Shown: one piece after another, positions 28,303 to 36,023 of the stretch | How the letters are laid out: each line of letters starts with the position of its first letter | Position numbering within the stretch: position 1 is the stretch's first letter | The notes under the pieces: model-generated | Databases searched by the model: none | Seen by the model: the letters and a program-made list of their open reading frames with translations, nothing else | What the model was told of the DNA's origin: nothing | NCBI GenBank assembly: GCA_001897515.1 | Contig: MKTA01000024.1 | Location: 1-64,000, forward strand | Origin: Bacteroidetes bacterium 41-46 | GTDB taxonomy: Bacteria; Bacteroidota; Bacteroidia; Bacteroidales; UBA932 | Reading direction: 5' to 3' | DNA length: 64,000 nucleotides | Position numbers and translations under genes: made by a program

Positions 28303-28623
28303 ATGAAACGAATTGCATTGACAGACGGAACAGGACAATGGTTTGACGCAGACAAGGCTTCTCTTTACGAAGAGGACACATTCCACGACGGCAGAAACTT
28401 TATCAGTAAGGCGACTGGTTCGCAATGGGAGCACGAATCTATCTATGTAACCAAATCGGGTAAATTCATTCTGAATCACTACTCAAATTTTCAAGGCTCC
28501 CGTAAAACTTATGAGCTCATAAGCAAGGAGGATGCTGCAGCGTGGTTTGCGAAGCAGGGTTTCTCAGACGATGATATTCCTGAGGCCTTCAGGAAAGAAG
28601 TGGCTGAGTTAGAAATTCTTTAA
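28303..28623 (+). CDS. Small conserved hypothetical protein
   Basis: 106 residues. The sequence (TDGTGQWFDADKASLYEE, then ATGSQWEHESIYVTKSGKFI) matches my memory of a family of small proteins common on Bacteroidota mobile elements, without known function. It is a mixed beta/alpha protein with a helical C-terminus (KEDAAAWFAKQGFSDDDIPE) and no membrane segment. It is the first gene behind the promoter at 28222 and is followed by similar small genes. It may be a lysogeny-expressed accessory gene. Confidence 0.6.
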   Translation: MKRIALTDGTGQWFDADKASLYEEDTFHDGRNFISKATGSQWEHESIYVTKSGKFILNHYSNFQGSRKTYELISKEDAAAWFAKQGFSDDDIPEAFRKEVAELEIL

Positions 28624-28634
28624 CCCGCGGAGAA

Positions 28635-28877
28635 ATGAATACAAGATTTTCAGAAGCAGCGTCTGCATTGACAGAACAAATGCTAAGACAAATTACATCC
28701 TACTTATTAATAAATCAGGCTTTTAGTCAAGAGATAAATTACACACCTTGCGTGGTTAAGATGCTAGAAGATGACAACTCGACCATCTGGATCAAATGGG
28801 GGCCTTATGATTGCGAGTTTTCTGACTTACCCCTTCGGGCAATGGCTACAATAGCAGATAATATTTCTGACAAGTAA
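28635..28877 (+). CDS. Small hypothetical protein
   Basis: 80 residues, starting 11 bases after the previous stop, with GCGGAGAA upstream. An N-terminal amphipathic helix (ALTEQMLRQITSYLLINQAF) is followed by a short beta part (VVKMLEDDNSTIWIKWGPYD). Not recognised. Tight spacing places it in the island transcript. Confidence 0.5.
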   Translation: MNTRFSEAASALTEQMLRQITSYLLINQAFSQEINYTPCVVKMLEDDNSTIWIKWGPYDCEFSDLPLRAMATIADNISDK

Positions 28878-28896
28878 TACAAAAACAACAGTAATA

Positions 28897-29349
28897 ATGA
28901 AAGTAGAACACTTGACATATAGAGGTAGTTCAGTAACAAGAGACACCGACGAGATCCTTCCGGAAACAATTGAGCATTTTAAGGCTTTCCAGACTGGCTC
29001 AGTAACGGCTCAGATTGAGAAGACAAACTTCGTTTGCAAGGTAACCGTGAGCGATAACATTGCTTTCTTTGACCTTCTGATTGACAACAAGATATTTTGC
29101 ACCAATTTCTGTTGCTTTGCGAAGGAGGGCAAGGAACCGGTTATGTTATATCTTAGAGACCTGGTAAGTGGGATGAATAAAATTGACGGTGTTAACTTAA
29201 TGCCTACAACACCTTCTCTAGACCATTTCATATATACAATTATTATTTCTCCTGCCTCGCTTCACGACTCCATGATAGCCGGAGAGATTGAGTTGTATAT
29301 ATACGATGCTATAAGGAGAGGACTAGGCATATACCTTGTTAGTAATTAG
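28897..29349 (+). CDS. Hypothetical protein
   Basis: 150 residues, mixed alpha/beta, with no signal peptide. There are three cysteines around residues 48-76 (FVCKVTVSD and FCTNFCCFAKEGK), which could bind metal, although the spacing is not a standard motif. The C-terminus (GEIELYIYDAIRRGLGIYLV) looks like a helix and strand. Not recognised. It lies 19 bases after the previous gene in the same direction. Confidence 0.5.
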   Translation: MKVEHLTYRGSSVTRDTDEILPETIEHFKAFQTGSVTAQIEKTNFVCKVTVSDNIAFFDLLIDNKIFCTNFCCFAKEGKEPVMLYLRDLVSGMNKIDGVNLMPTTPSLDHFIYTIIISPASLHDSMIAGEIELYIYDAIRRGLGIYLVSN

Positions 29350-29363
29350 TAAATCATAAAATT

Positions 29364-29540
29364 ATGTGGGAATACAAACGTGAAGAAGCAAGTATTGGTA
29401 GTTATACACCATCACAATTTATGCAACTCTTAAATAACTACGCAAAAGAAGGGTGGGAATTAGTTCATTATTGGGAACGCGAAGGATTAAACGGTAACTA
29501 TAAGTTTAGAATAGTTATGAAAAGGCAACGTGCGGAATAA
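29364..29540 (+). CDS. DUF4177-like small protein
   Basis: 58 residues starting MWEYKREEASIG and containing QLLNNYAKEGWELVHYW. The motif L-N-x-x-(A/G)-K-E-G-W-E-L-V near a C-terminal strand (YKFRIVMKR) is typical of DUF4177 proteins, small alpha/beta proteins of unknown role. It is too short for usual gene-length cutoffs. It starts 14 bases after the previous stop, so it belongs to the island transcript. Confidence 0.6.
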   Translation: MWEYKREEASIGSYTPSQFMQLLNNYAKEGWELVHYWEREGLNGNYKFRIVMKRQRAE

Positions 29541-29609
29541 TTTTATGTTTGCTAACGGTCGGGGCTATGTGCAGTTGCCCCTTGTACAAACTTTCAAAAC
29601 ATATAAAAG

Positions 29610-29855
29610 ATGAATAAAGAACAAAACTTTCAAAATAGCACAGAAGCCCGCAATGACGGTAATACTGTGTTAGCACCCGTTGTTTGGGGTGTTAATAAAT
29701 TCGGGCAAGAAGTTAAGGAACACGATAAACTAAGCTGTGGTAATGGACATGACACTTGGTTTACTCACGTAATTTTTGACACAGAAAGAAACTGTTGGCA
29801 CAGGGAGCAGGACTATTACCACAGCACGGTAATTGGTTCTTACAATAGGGCATAA
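29610..29855 (+). CDS. Small hypothetical protein
   Basis: 81 residues, polar, with His, Trp and Cys in the second half (CGNGHDTWFTHVIFDTERNC followed by WHREQDYYHS). The His/Cys content may suggest metal binding but is not a known motif. The 69 bases before it hold a GGGGC/GCCCC hairpin, so its expression may be partly separate from the gene before. Not recognised. Confidence 0.45.
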   Translation: MNKEQNFQNSTEARNDGNTVLAPVVWGVNKFGQEVKEHDKLSCGNGHDTWFTHVIFDTERNCWHREQDYYHSTVIGSYNRA

Positions 29856-29867
29856 CAACAAGATAGG

Positions 29868-30062
29868 ATGACAATAGAACAACTCCGACATTTTTTTGAA
29901 GAGCGCCCTCAGTTATCCGCGCACGGATTCGCCAAGGAAAGTGGAATTTCTCCCCGCTTGATGGATTATATCCTAAATGGGCAGAGATCGTTAACGAAAA
30001 AAACGACCGAGAAAATAAAGCCAATCCTTATTAAGTACGGATATAAAACAGAGCCAGATTGA
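29868..30062 (+). CDS. Cro/C1-type helix-turn-helix protein
   Basis: 64 residues. The helix-turn-helix can be read at FAKESGISPRLMDYILNGQR (about 22-41), where ESGIS is the turn and RLMDYILNG the recognition helix. Such small proteins are phage regulators, excisionase-like factors or antitoxins. Its place next to the attachment site, as the last gene before the host, fits a regulator or an accessory factor. The start is the ATG at 29868, 12 bases after the previous stop, with AGATAGG upstream. Confidence 0.65.
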   Translation: MTIEQLRHFFEERPQLSAHGFAKESGISPRLMDYILNGQRSLTKKTTEKIKPILIKYGYKTEPD

Positions 30063-30138
30063 CATGATAGTTTACCAAAGTTGTACCGTGCGGAATTTGA
30101 TACGCACTTACTTATTTAGTACACTGTTATTTAGGCCA

Positions 30139-30194
30139 TAGCATCTATCAGCTTCCCAAGCTGAGGGTCGTGGGTTCGAACCCCATTTACCGCT
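30139..30194 (+). other. 3' fragment of tRNA-Gly(CCC): prophage attachment site
   Basis: A tRNA 3' part reads clearly. The anticodon stem TCAGC/GCTGA (30148-30152 and 30060-series bases 30160-30164) flanks the loop TTCCCAA, anticodon CCC. The T arm GTGGG/CCCAT (30170-30174, 30182-30186) flanks TTCGAAC, and a 3' acceptor strand TTACCGC is followed by T, the glycine discriminator. No 5' acceptor strand (GCGGTAA-like) or D arm lies at the right distance upstream; the nearest look-alike, GCGGAAT at 30090, is about 30 bases too far and mismatched. This is the duplicate 3' end left when a phage integrates into a tRNA gene, so the complete tRNA should lie at the other, unseen prophage end. Confidence 0.75.
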
Positions 30195-30197
30195 CAA

Positions 30198-30235
30198 AAA
30201 CAGGGGCAAATCTTTCTTCAGATTTGCCCCTGTTT
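30198..30235. terminator. Strong two-way terminator between prophage end and pigment operon
   Basis: A 16-bp perfect stem (AAACAGGGGCAAATCT with its complement) encloses the loop TTCTTC. On the minus strand the stem is followed by TTTTTG, so it ends the 28-gene operon. On the plus strand it is followed by AATTTATT and would have ended the original tRNA transcript. Confidence 0.9.
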
Positions 30236-30241
30236 AATTTA

Positions 30242-30499
30242 TTACAAGGCTCTGTTCTTCTCAATAAACTCTGCCAATGTTCTAACAGATTTAAAGACCT
30301 CTTTGTTTGCCTTTGGATCTTCCATCCTGATTCCATACTCTCTCTCAAGCAAAATTACCAGCTCAAGTGCATCAATTGAGTCTAATCCAAGCCCCTCGCC
30401 AAATAGTGGAGCATCAGTGTCAATATCATCAGGCGTTATCTCCTCAAGATTTAAAGCCTCAATAATTTGCTGCTTCAGTTTTAGAATAAGTTCATCCAT
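30242..30499 (-). CDS. Acyl carrier protein
   Basis: 85 residues from ATG 30499. A longer frame to 30577 overlaps the upstream permease gene. The phosphopantetheine serine is S41 in GLGLDSIDALEL; the usual DSL is DSI here. It is acidic and four-helical. This carrier would hold the growing polyene or alkyl chain for the ketosynthases of this cluster. A second carrier protein is encoded at 55167. Last gene of the operon, 16 bases after the permease stop, followed by the terminator. Confidence 0.92.
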   Translation of the reverse strand: MDELILKLKQQIIEALNLEEITPDDIDTDAPLFGEGLGLDSIDALELVILLEREYGIRMEDPKANKEVFKSVRTLAEFIEKNRAL

Positions 30500-30515
30500 A
30501 GTATTAATATTAAAT

Positions 30516-31790
30516 TTATGAGTATATTCTCTTTTTTCTGCGTGTATAGAGTGCAACTGTAAAACACAGTATTCCAAATGTCAGAAGTGCCAGACCCTCA
30601 GGTAATACAGATAAGAATCCCTCATCCCTTAGGAACAGACTGTAAAAACCGGACATTCCCCAATTCATAGGTGATAGTTTGCTTATCAGCTGCATCTGTG
30701 GCGACATAAGAAAAAGAGGAATCCAGACACCCCCTACAGCTGCAAGTATAACAACTGAGACTGCTCCAAATACAGATGCCTGCTGATGAGTCCTCGCAAT
30801 ATTGCCAATTGCTATGCCATAGCCGATTGCAGCTACAGCTACTGCAAATCCCACAAAAAAGAGTGCTATAACAGAGTGTCCCAGTTCAAGCGCGGGTAAA
30901 CCGGTACAAGGTAGTACATAGACTCCGATTAAAAGCATTAAGGTAAATTGAATAAGGGCAACAATAAGATATACAGCAGCCTTACTTATCAGATACTCTG
31001 CATAACTGCATGGCATTGTCAGCAGTCTTGTAAAGCTCCCCCCCTCTCTCTCTTTTATAATATTACCGGCCAGAGAGACGACAATAAAGAATATCGCAAA
31101 CAGGCTCCAGGCAGGCACATTATGCTGTACTGAATTGGGCATAATATTACTGCCTTCTCTTGTTACAAACTTATCCTCAATCACAAATTGCTCTCCGGAA
31201 AAATTTGCAGTATTGACTGCAACAGGTGAGATATCATTGACCTGCTGAGATATCTCCCTCATAATATATTCAAACTGAACCTTTTGAGACCTCTCTCTAA
31301 GTGTACTCATTAGCACCGAGTGGAAAGAGCCTTTTGCAGCAGGATCAACCAATACTGTGATATCTACAATATTGTCAACAGGCACTTCGTCTATCCCATT
31401 AAAAGCACTTACAACATATTTTTGAACATTGCCTCTTATTATCTTTGTCGCATCTTCCGGTATGAATATTCCAATCATATTGTCTCCCGGAGATATCCGG
31501 CTCTCCATAGATGTCGGTGTTAAGTAAGAATCGGCTGTGTCGCTCTCTATTTCAAACAGTCCGGAGGACTCAATTTCTTTAACAACTGCCGCACCAAGCT
31601 CGCCTCTATCCCTGTTGACGAGAAGAAGCGGGATTTTATTGCCCTTGACAAAATTAAGAGTACTGTCCTGAAGGTTTGCCATAAGAATTACAAGCAGAAC
31701 AGGCATCAGGAACATGAGAATTATTCCTCCCAAATCTCTTTTGAGCATCAGGAAGTCTTTATATAGCAAATATTTTATTCGTTTATTCAT
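30516..31790 (-). CDS. ABC-2 type transporter permease
   Basis: 424 residues. One transmembrane helix near residues 20-40 (GIILMFLMPVLLVILMANL) is followed by a large extracytoplasmic domain (about 45-225), then five to six helices in the C-terminal half (PAWSLFAIFFIVVSLAGNII onward). This is the ABC-2 layout used for lipid, drug or polymer export. It overlaps its ATPase by 8 bases. Within a pigment operon it likely exports a pathway product or intermediate; the substrate is inferred. Confidence 0.88.
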   Translation of the reverse strand: MNKRIKYLLYKDFLMLKRDLGGIILMFLMPVLLVILMANLQDSTLNFVKGNKIPLLLVNRDRGELGAAVVKEIESSGLFEIESDTADSYLTPTSMESRISPGDNMIGIFIPEDATKIIRGNVQKYVVSAFNGIDEVPVDNIVDITVLVDPAAKGSFHSVLMSTLRERSQKVQFEYIMREISQQVNDISPVAVNTANFSGEQFVIEDKFVTREGSNIMPNSVQHNVPAWSLFAIFFIVVSLAGNIIKEREGGSFTRLLTMPCSYAEYLISKAAVYLIVALIQFTLMLLIGVYVLPCTGLPALELGHSVIALFFVGFAVAVAAIGYGIAIGNIARTHQQASVFGAVSVVILAAVGGVWIPLFLMSPQMQLISKLSPMNWGMSGFYSLFLRDEGFLSVLPEGLALLTFGILCFTVALYTRRKKRIYS

Positions 31791-32544
31791 AGGTATCTCT
31801 CATCTGTTTGCCTGTGAGCTTAAAATACAATGCCTCTAAATTCTTGCACTCAGGATGTGATTTGGCTAATTCTGTCGGATTGCCCTCAAGAACAATTTTG
31901 CCGCCATCCATCAGTCCGACTCTGTTACATATAGTCTCTGCCTCTTCAAGGTAGTGAGAGATAAAAAGCACAGTAGTCCCCTCCTTGTTGAGCTTGGCCA
32001 GCTCTTCAAGAATTAGGTTTCTTGATTGTGCATCAACACCTACAGTAGGTTCATCAAGTATAAGTATTTTCGGTTTATGAAGCAGACCTGCCAACAGGTT
32101 TATTCTTCTCTTCATTCCTCCTGAGTACTGGGTTATTGGTCTATCGGCACTGTTCTCAAGACCGAATCTATAAAGTAATTCATCAACCCTCTCATTCAAC
32201 ACTCCCCCCTCAACACCATACATCCCTCCTATTACCTTTAGGTTCTCTCTGCCTGTCAGCATTGGAAAAAGGGCAATCTCCTGAGGTACAAGACCTATAA
32301 TTCTCTTAATATCTGATAGTTTAGAGGGGACCCCAAGTCCGTCAATCTTTACAATACCTTCATCAAAACGTTTAAGCCCGCACAATATATCAATGGTTGT
32401 CGTTTTACCCGCTCCATTAGGTGCCAGCAGACCATAAAGAGATCCATCCGGAATTCTTAAGTCAAGTCCGTTGAGTGTGGGATTTGATTTCCCCTTATAT
32501 CTTTTTTTCAGCCCCTCTGTGTATATTGCAAAGTTATCTGACAT
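31783..32544 (-). CDS. ABC transporter ATP-binding protein
   Basis: 253 residues. Walker A APNGAGKTTT at 41-50, Q-loop Q88, signature YSGGMKRR at 140-147, Walker B LILDEP at 161-166 and H-loop H197 are all intact. It powers the permease encoded next to it, overlaps that gene by 8 bases, and overlaps the BtrH-like gene upstream by 11 bases, which ties all three together. It resembles ATPases of drug- or lipid-export ABC-2 systems. Confidence 0.93.
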   Translation of the reverse strand: MSDNFAIYTEGLKKRYKGKSNPTLNGLDLRIPDGSLYGLLAPNGAGKTTTIDILCGLKRFDEGIVKIDGLGVPSKLSDIKRIIGLVPQEIALFPMLTGRENLKVIGGMYGVEGGVLNERVDELLYRFGLENSADRPITQYSGGMKRRINLLAGLLHKPKILILDEPTVGVDAQSRNLILEELAKLNKEGTTVLFISHYLEEAETICNRVGLMDGGKIVLEGNPTELAKSHPECKNLEALYFKLTGKQMRDTYE

Positions 32545-33547
32545 TCTTCATAAGTTTTTCAAGTCCTCTGAATATTGACTCCTCTTTATCAGCAATTCTT
32601 AGTAGCTTGTCGGCCAGAATATCGTAAGTTACTGTGTCGCCATCTCTCTTTTTAAACATTCTTGCAGCATTATATGAGAAGTCGCGCCACATATCTCCTG
32701 CTGCAGTCATCTCCTCTGAAAATTTTCTCAGCTCTGGCAAATTCATAACTCCGGCAGCCTCCTGCAAAAAAGCCGCGTATATGAATCTAAAGCCTGCACC
32801 TCCTGTCCCGATCTCCTCATTCATCCTGATTACCTGAGCAAGGTTAAGAGCCGCTCGTTTGGAGCCCATCCGTCTCTCCCATCTCCTCATTCTTCCTGCC
32901 AGGAACCTTATTCCTTTAACTCCAAACATAGGAACAGGGATTCTTATCATTCTATTGCAATTCAAGAGTATAGACCTTCTGATAGACTCATTGTCAATAT
33001 CCTTTTTATTACTGACATCAGTAATATGGTACATTCTTCCGCTTGGGGGATATGTCCCCTTTGCAAATCTTACTAGTTTAAGCTCTTCCGATGTGAGGGT
33101 ACACTTATCCACAACCACCGGATCTGAAACTGTGTAAACATCACCCTCTTTTCCAATTACACAAATATTGTGAGCATTAAAGTGGAATCTGTACTCTTTG
33201 GGGAAATAGGGAAGGTTGTAAACCCCTACAAGCATGCCGACAGGAACACCTCTCAGAAGCACCTTGTCAAGAGCAGCCATAGCCTTCTCCCTGTCTCTGA
33301 ACTTATATCTCTTCATCTTTATTCCTAAAAGAGACATAACCCTTGAAAATATTGCCCCGGGTAAAGGTCTGAATGACGTGACAGCCATTCCGTGAAGCTT
33401 TATAAATGGCATATGGGCAAAAAACAGGCCTGAACCCAGACCAAAAACCATCGCCTCGCTTATGTTAACGCCATAAAATCCCAGAAGGTTGCTTACAACT
33501 CCATTCTCGCAATGTCCTGATGGCTTGTGATTAAAATCCAATTGCAT
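32534..33547 (-). CDS. BtrH N-terminal-like protein with DUF4872-like C-terminus
   Basis: 337 residues. The N-terminal half is a papain/C39-like fold as in BtrH, an acyl-ACP-to-aminoglycoside acyltransferase. The Cys is C13 in SGHCENGVV and the His lies in FNAHNICVIG near residue 125. The C-terminal 170 residues match the helical domain often joined to it. BtrH-like proteins recur in flexirubin-type clusters, where they may move an acyl group from the carrier protein to an acceptor alcohol or amine. It overlaps the ABC ATPase, suggesting that acyl transfer and export are coupled. The acceptor is unknown. Confidence 0.75.
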   Translation of the reverse strand: MQLDFNHKPSGHCENGVVSNLLGFYGVNISEAMVFGLGSGLFFAHMPFIKLHGMAVTSFRPLPGAIFSRVMSLLGIKMKRYKFRDREKAMAALDKVLLRGVPVGMLVGVYNLPYFPKEYRFHFNAHNICVIGKEGDVYTVSDPVVVDKCTLTSEELKLVRFAKGTYPPSGRMYHITDVSNKKDIDNESIRRSILLNCNRMIRIPVPMFGVKGIRFLAGRMRRWERRMGSKRAALNLAQVIRMNEEIGTGGAGFRFIYAAFLQEAAGVMNLPELRKFSEEMTAAGDMWRDFSYNAARMFKKRDGDTVTYDILADKLLRIADKEESIFRGLEKLMKNVR

Positions 33548-33548
33548 A

Positions 33549-33950
33549 CTAATTCACTCTTACTAATTGATCCACTCCGATTTTCAAAACACTTGCAATC
33601 TTCTCAAGTCTCTCTCTGTCCAGATTTGAAAAGTGCCTTGGCTTACACCACCTTCTTATCTCTCTCTTTGAGAAACCAGTGTATGATGCCAATATCTCCG
33701 GAGTCATTACATTTTTATGTATATGAAAGGCAAGAGGACTCAGTTTCCCCGCCTCAACATCTTTTTTAATAGCCTCTGCCTCCTCCTCAATTATACTCCA
33801 GGCATAATTGATAGCCTCGTTCTTCGGCTCCCAGCCGACACTTATAACCTGCTTATAATCTCCATTCTCATCTACGGCATAGCAAACATCTCTGACTTCG
33901 CCGCTTTTTTCAAGAATTTTGCCATCCTGAGGCACCTCTTTTATTTTCAT
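33549..33950 (-). CDS. Small protein with C-terminal helix-turn-helix
   Basis: 133 residues from ATG 33950 (an earlier TTG at 33959 is less likely). The N-terminal 60 residues are a beta-rich part (VRDVCYAVDENGDYKQVISV). The C-terminal 55 have a Cro-like helix-turn-helix (PEILASYTGFSKREIRRWCK, then LDRERLEKIASVLKI). It sits between the BtrH-like and KAS III genes, 2 bases after the latter's stop. A regulatory or scaffold role is possible. Similar small proteins occur in other flexirubin clusters, but the function is not known to me. Confidence 0.5.
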   Translation of the reverse strand: MKIKEVPQDGKILEKSGEVRDVCYAVDENGDYKQVISVGWEPKNEAINYAWSIIEEEAEAIKKDVEAGKLSPLAFHIHKNVMTPEILASYTGFSKREIRRWCKPRHFSNLDRERLEKIASVLKIGVDQLVRVN

Positions 33951-33952
33951 AT

Positions 33953-35089
33953 TCAGCAAACTGTAAGATATACATATGCGTAAGAGAACCTTGCGCTCTC
34001 AGGCACCATAATTAATATTCTATCACCCTTTTTCAACCTCCCCGATTTGCAAAGTTCATCCAGCATAAGGAAGGCCGATGCTGCCGCCACATTGCCAAGT
34101 TTTGGAAGGTTGACAAACCACTTCTCTTCAGGGATAGGAAATCCAAGGCTGGCAAGTTCGTCAAATATCTTTTTCCTGAAATACATAGATGAGAGGTGAG
34201 GTAGAAACCAGTCAATTTCGTCAGGCTTTAGCCCCCTCTTCTCTGATATATCCATAAGGAATTTGCCGCCTAGTTTAACAATATTGGCCCCAAGCAGCTT
34301 GGTATCTTGTTTAAGTGAGAAGAGCGACTTTTCAGTCCACTCCCTCTCATTATATCTTGTCCACCCCAACAATTCATCACCTTCATACTGAGCACCAGCA
34401 TACATACATGCAGGCATTGTATTAGCGTAGGATGTAAGTTCAATCCAGTCCAATCTCAAAGATACTCCCTCAGCAGAAGGCTTGTCTGTAACCAATACTG
34501 CAGAAGCCCCGTCGGAGAGCATAAATCTGAGAAAATCCTTCTCAAATGCAATCATTGGATCCTCCATCAACCTTGAGAGATTCTCATACTCATCCTTAAA
34601 AAACGAAGCCCTCATCCATGCAGAAAATCTCTCAGATGCAACAGCAACAGCTAAGGTTTTATCACCTGAGGCGACAGCCATCTGACAATATTTAAGAGCA
34701 TGTATTCCGCTACAGCAAGATCCTGCAAATGAGACAACCTCTATATCTTTACCTCCTCCCATTACTCCGTGGATCTGAACTGCGTGTGAGGGCATTATCA
34801 TCTCCTGAGAGGCAGTCCCGGCGGCTAACAGATCTATAGTCTCCTCATTCACACCATCTCCATAAAGAGACCTAATAGCCTCTGCTGCCATATCAAATGC
34901 TGTATGGGTTACATTTTGCTCCTTATCAAGAGCATAGTATCTGGATTTAATCTGGTTGTTTCTAAGTATAAGCTCCTTCGCTCTTGACGGTTTGCCACCA
35001 ATCATTCCCAAATACTCCTCAATTTCATGATTCTCTACAGGAGAATTGGGCATAAAAGAAGATGTTCTTGTAATATATACAGGAGTCAT
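33953..35089 (-). CDS. darB: Ketosynthase III, DarB-like
   Basis: 378 residues from ATG 35089 (an in-frame ATG at 35131 overlaps the upstream gene). The nucleophile is C126 in AGSCCSGIHAL. The His and Asn of the KAS III triad lie in DWFLPHLSS and in NLPKLGNVAAAS. DarB joins two beta-ketoacyl units in dialkylresorcinol synthesis, together with DarA. The darA-like gene directly upstream (10 bases away) makes the pairing convincing. In flexirubins this makes the resorcinol to which the aryl-polyene acid is esterified. The exact acyl substrates are not visible. Confidence 0.82.
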   Translation of the reverse strand: MTPVYITRTSSFMPNSPVENHEIEEYLGMIGGKPSRAKELILRNNQIKSRYYALDKEQNVTHTAFDMAAEAIRSLYGDGVNEETIDLLAAGTASQEMIMPSHAVQIHGVMGGGKDIEVVSFAGSCCSGIHALKYCQMAVASGDKTLAVAVASERFSAWMRASFFKDEYENLSRLMEDPMIAFEKDFLRFMLSDGASAVLVTDKPSAEGVSLRLDWIELTSYANTMPACMYAGAQYEGDELLGWTRYNEREWTEKSLFSLKQDTKLLGANIVKLGGKFLMDISEKRGLKPDEIDWFLPHLSSMYFRKKIFDELASLGFPIPEEKWFVNLPKLGNVAAASAFLMLDELCKSGRLKKGDRILIMVPESARFSYAYVYLTVC

Positions 35090-35099
35090 AATTAATTGG

Positions 35100-36020
35100 T
35101 TAATTGTTAAACAAAAGAAGGTCTTTCTCAATATTCTTATACGATCGCCTTCTGAGTGGCCAGGTTAAGGCAAAGAAAATGGACCCGAATGGGGAAATTG
35201 CAAAAATAAGGGTAAGAAGGTACCACTTAAAGATTTTCAGTCTGAACCTCCTTGCCGGATCTCCATGTCCTCCCTTTTTAAGAACCCACTTTGCCCAACT
35301 GCCCCATATTTTATTTCCGTTATTTTCAATAAAATAAATGTTAGGAGAAAATCTAAGACCTCCACTCGCCACTATCTCTCTCTGCAGTTCAGAATAGTCA
35401 CTCTTCTCCAATGCAGATAAAACATACTTTGAGTATTGAGAGGCAGATCTTATATCTTCAGGGGAGACTCCTGCTGCCGGAAGGTATTTTGTTGCCTCTT
35501 TCTTATTATTGATAAGCCATCTGAAAATGGTCAGAACACTTACGAGGTTATTGTGCTTGTCCTCAAAAGCCATATGTCCAACAAGTCTGGCCCCCGCTTC
35601 GTCCAGTCTCTCTTTTATGCTTTTAATCGCTGAAACCCACATATTTCTGGTTCCTCCTACTGCTATCACATCCCTGCCGGAGAGATAAAGCTGAGTCTCT
35701 TTTTCTCTTAAAAAAGAGGCTACCGGAATTGAGGGGGCCAGAAACCATGGCTGATAACCCAGCACTACCAAATCTGCATCCATGATGTCTGAAAAATCTG
35801 TCGGCTTTAAGGGGAAAGGTACCTCTGCCCTTGATTCCGGAAATATATCATAAAACTGATCTGATGTCCAGGGAAAAGGGAAGGGTTCCAGGGGTTCAAT
35901 TCTCTTATAGACTACATTGCACCCTTTGTTCACTAAAGGAGTCAGTAATGAATGCAGTATATCAGCCAGTTGTCCTGTCTGAGAATAGTAAAAAACTGCA
36001 ATCTTTTTATCTCTGCTCAT
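35100..36020 (-). CDS. darA: Dialkylresorcinol condensing enzyme, DarA-like
   Basis: 306 residues. The N-terminal 200 residues look flavodoxin/NADPH-quinone reductase-like (KIAVFYYSQTGQLADIL, a phosphate-binding-loop-like start, and LVVLGYQPWFLAPSIPVASF). The C-terminal 60 residues carry two hydrophobic stretches (FKWYLLTLIFAISPFGSIFF), likely membrane-associating. DarA is the partner of DarB in making the cyclohexenone/resorcinol ring. The gene is adjacent to and in the same direction as darB. The name follows the recognised family layout; its chemistry is less well understood. Confidence 0.78.
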   Translation of the reverse strand: MSRDKKIAVFYYSQTGQLADILHSLLTPLVNKGCNVVYKRIEPLEPFPFPWTSDQFYDIFPESRAEVPFPLKPTDFSDIMDADLVVLGYQPWFLAPSIPVASFLREKETQLYLSGRDVIAVGGTRNMWVSAIKSIKERLDEAGARLVGHMAFEDKHNNLVSVLTIFRWLINNKKEATKYLPAAGVSPEDIRSASQYSKYVLSALEKSDYSELQREIVASGGLRFSPNIYFIENNGNKIWGSWAKWVLKKGGHGDPARRFRLKIFKWYLLTLIFAISPFGSIFFALTWPLRRRSYKNIEKDLLLFNN

Positions 36021-36023
36021 AGG

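Noticed and set aside
29541-29690. An integron attC-like site (TGCTAAC at 29550, GTTAGCA near 29668, GGGGC/GCCCC hairpin) between small genes
   Set aside because: The 7-mers do not fit the attC core (RYYYAAC/GTTRRRY), one lies inside a coding region, and no integrase is seen. It is kept only as a hairpin.
30060-30196. A complete tRNA gene
   Set aside because: The 5' acceptor strand and D arm are missing at the required distance; the GCGGAAT at 30090 is too far away and mismatched.
31783-32544. ABC ATPase as a lipoprotein-release (LolD) component
   Set aside because: Its partner is an ABC-2 permease and no LolC/E-like permease is present.
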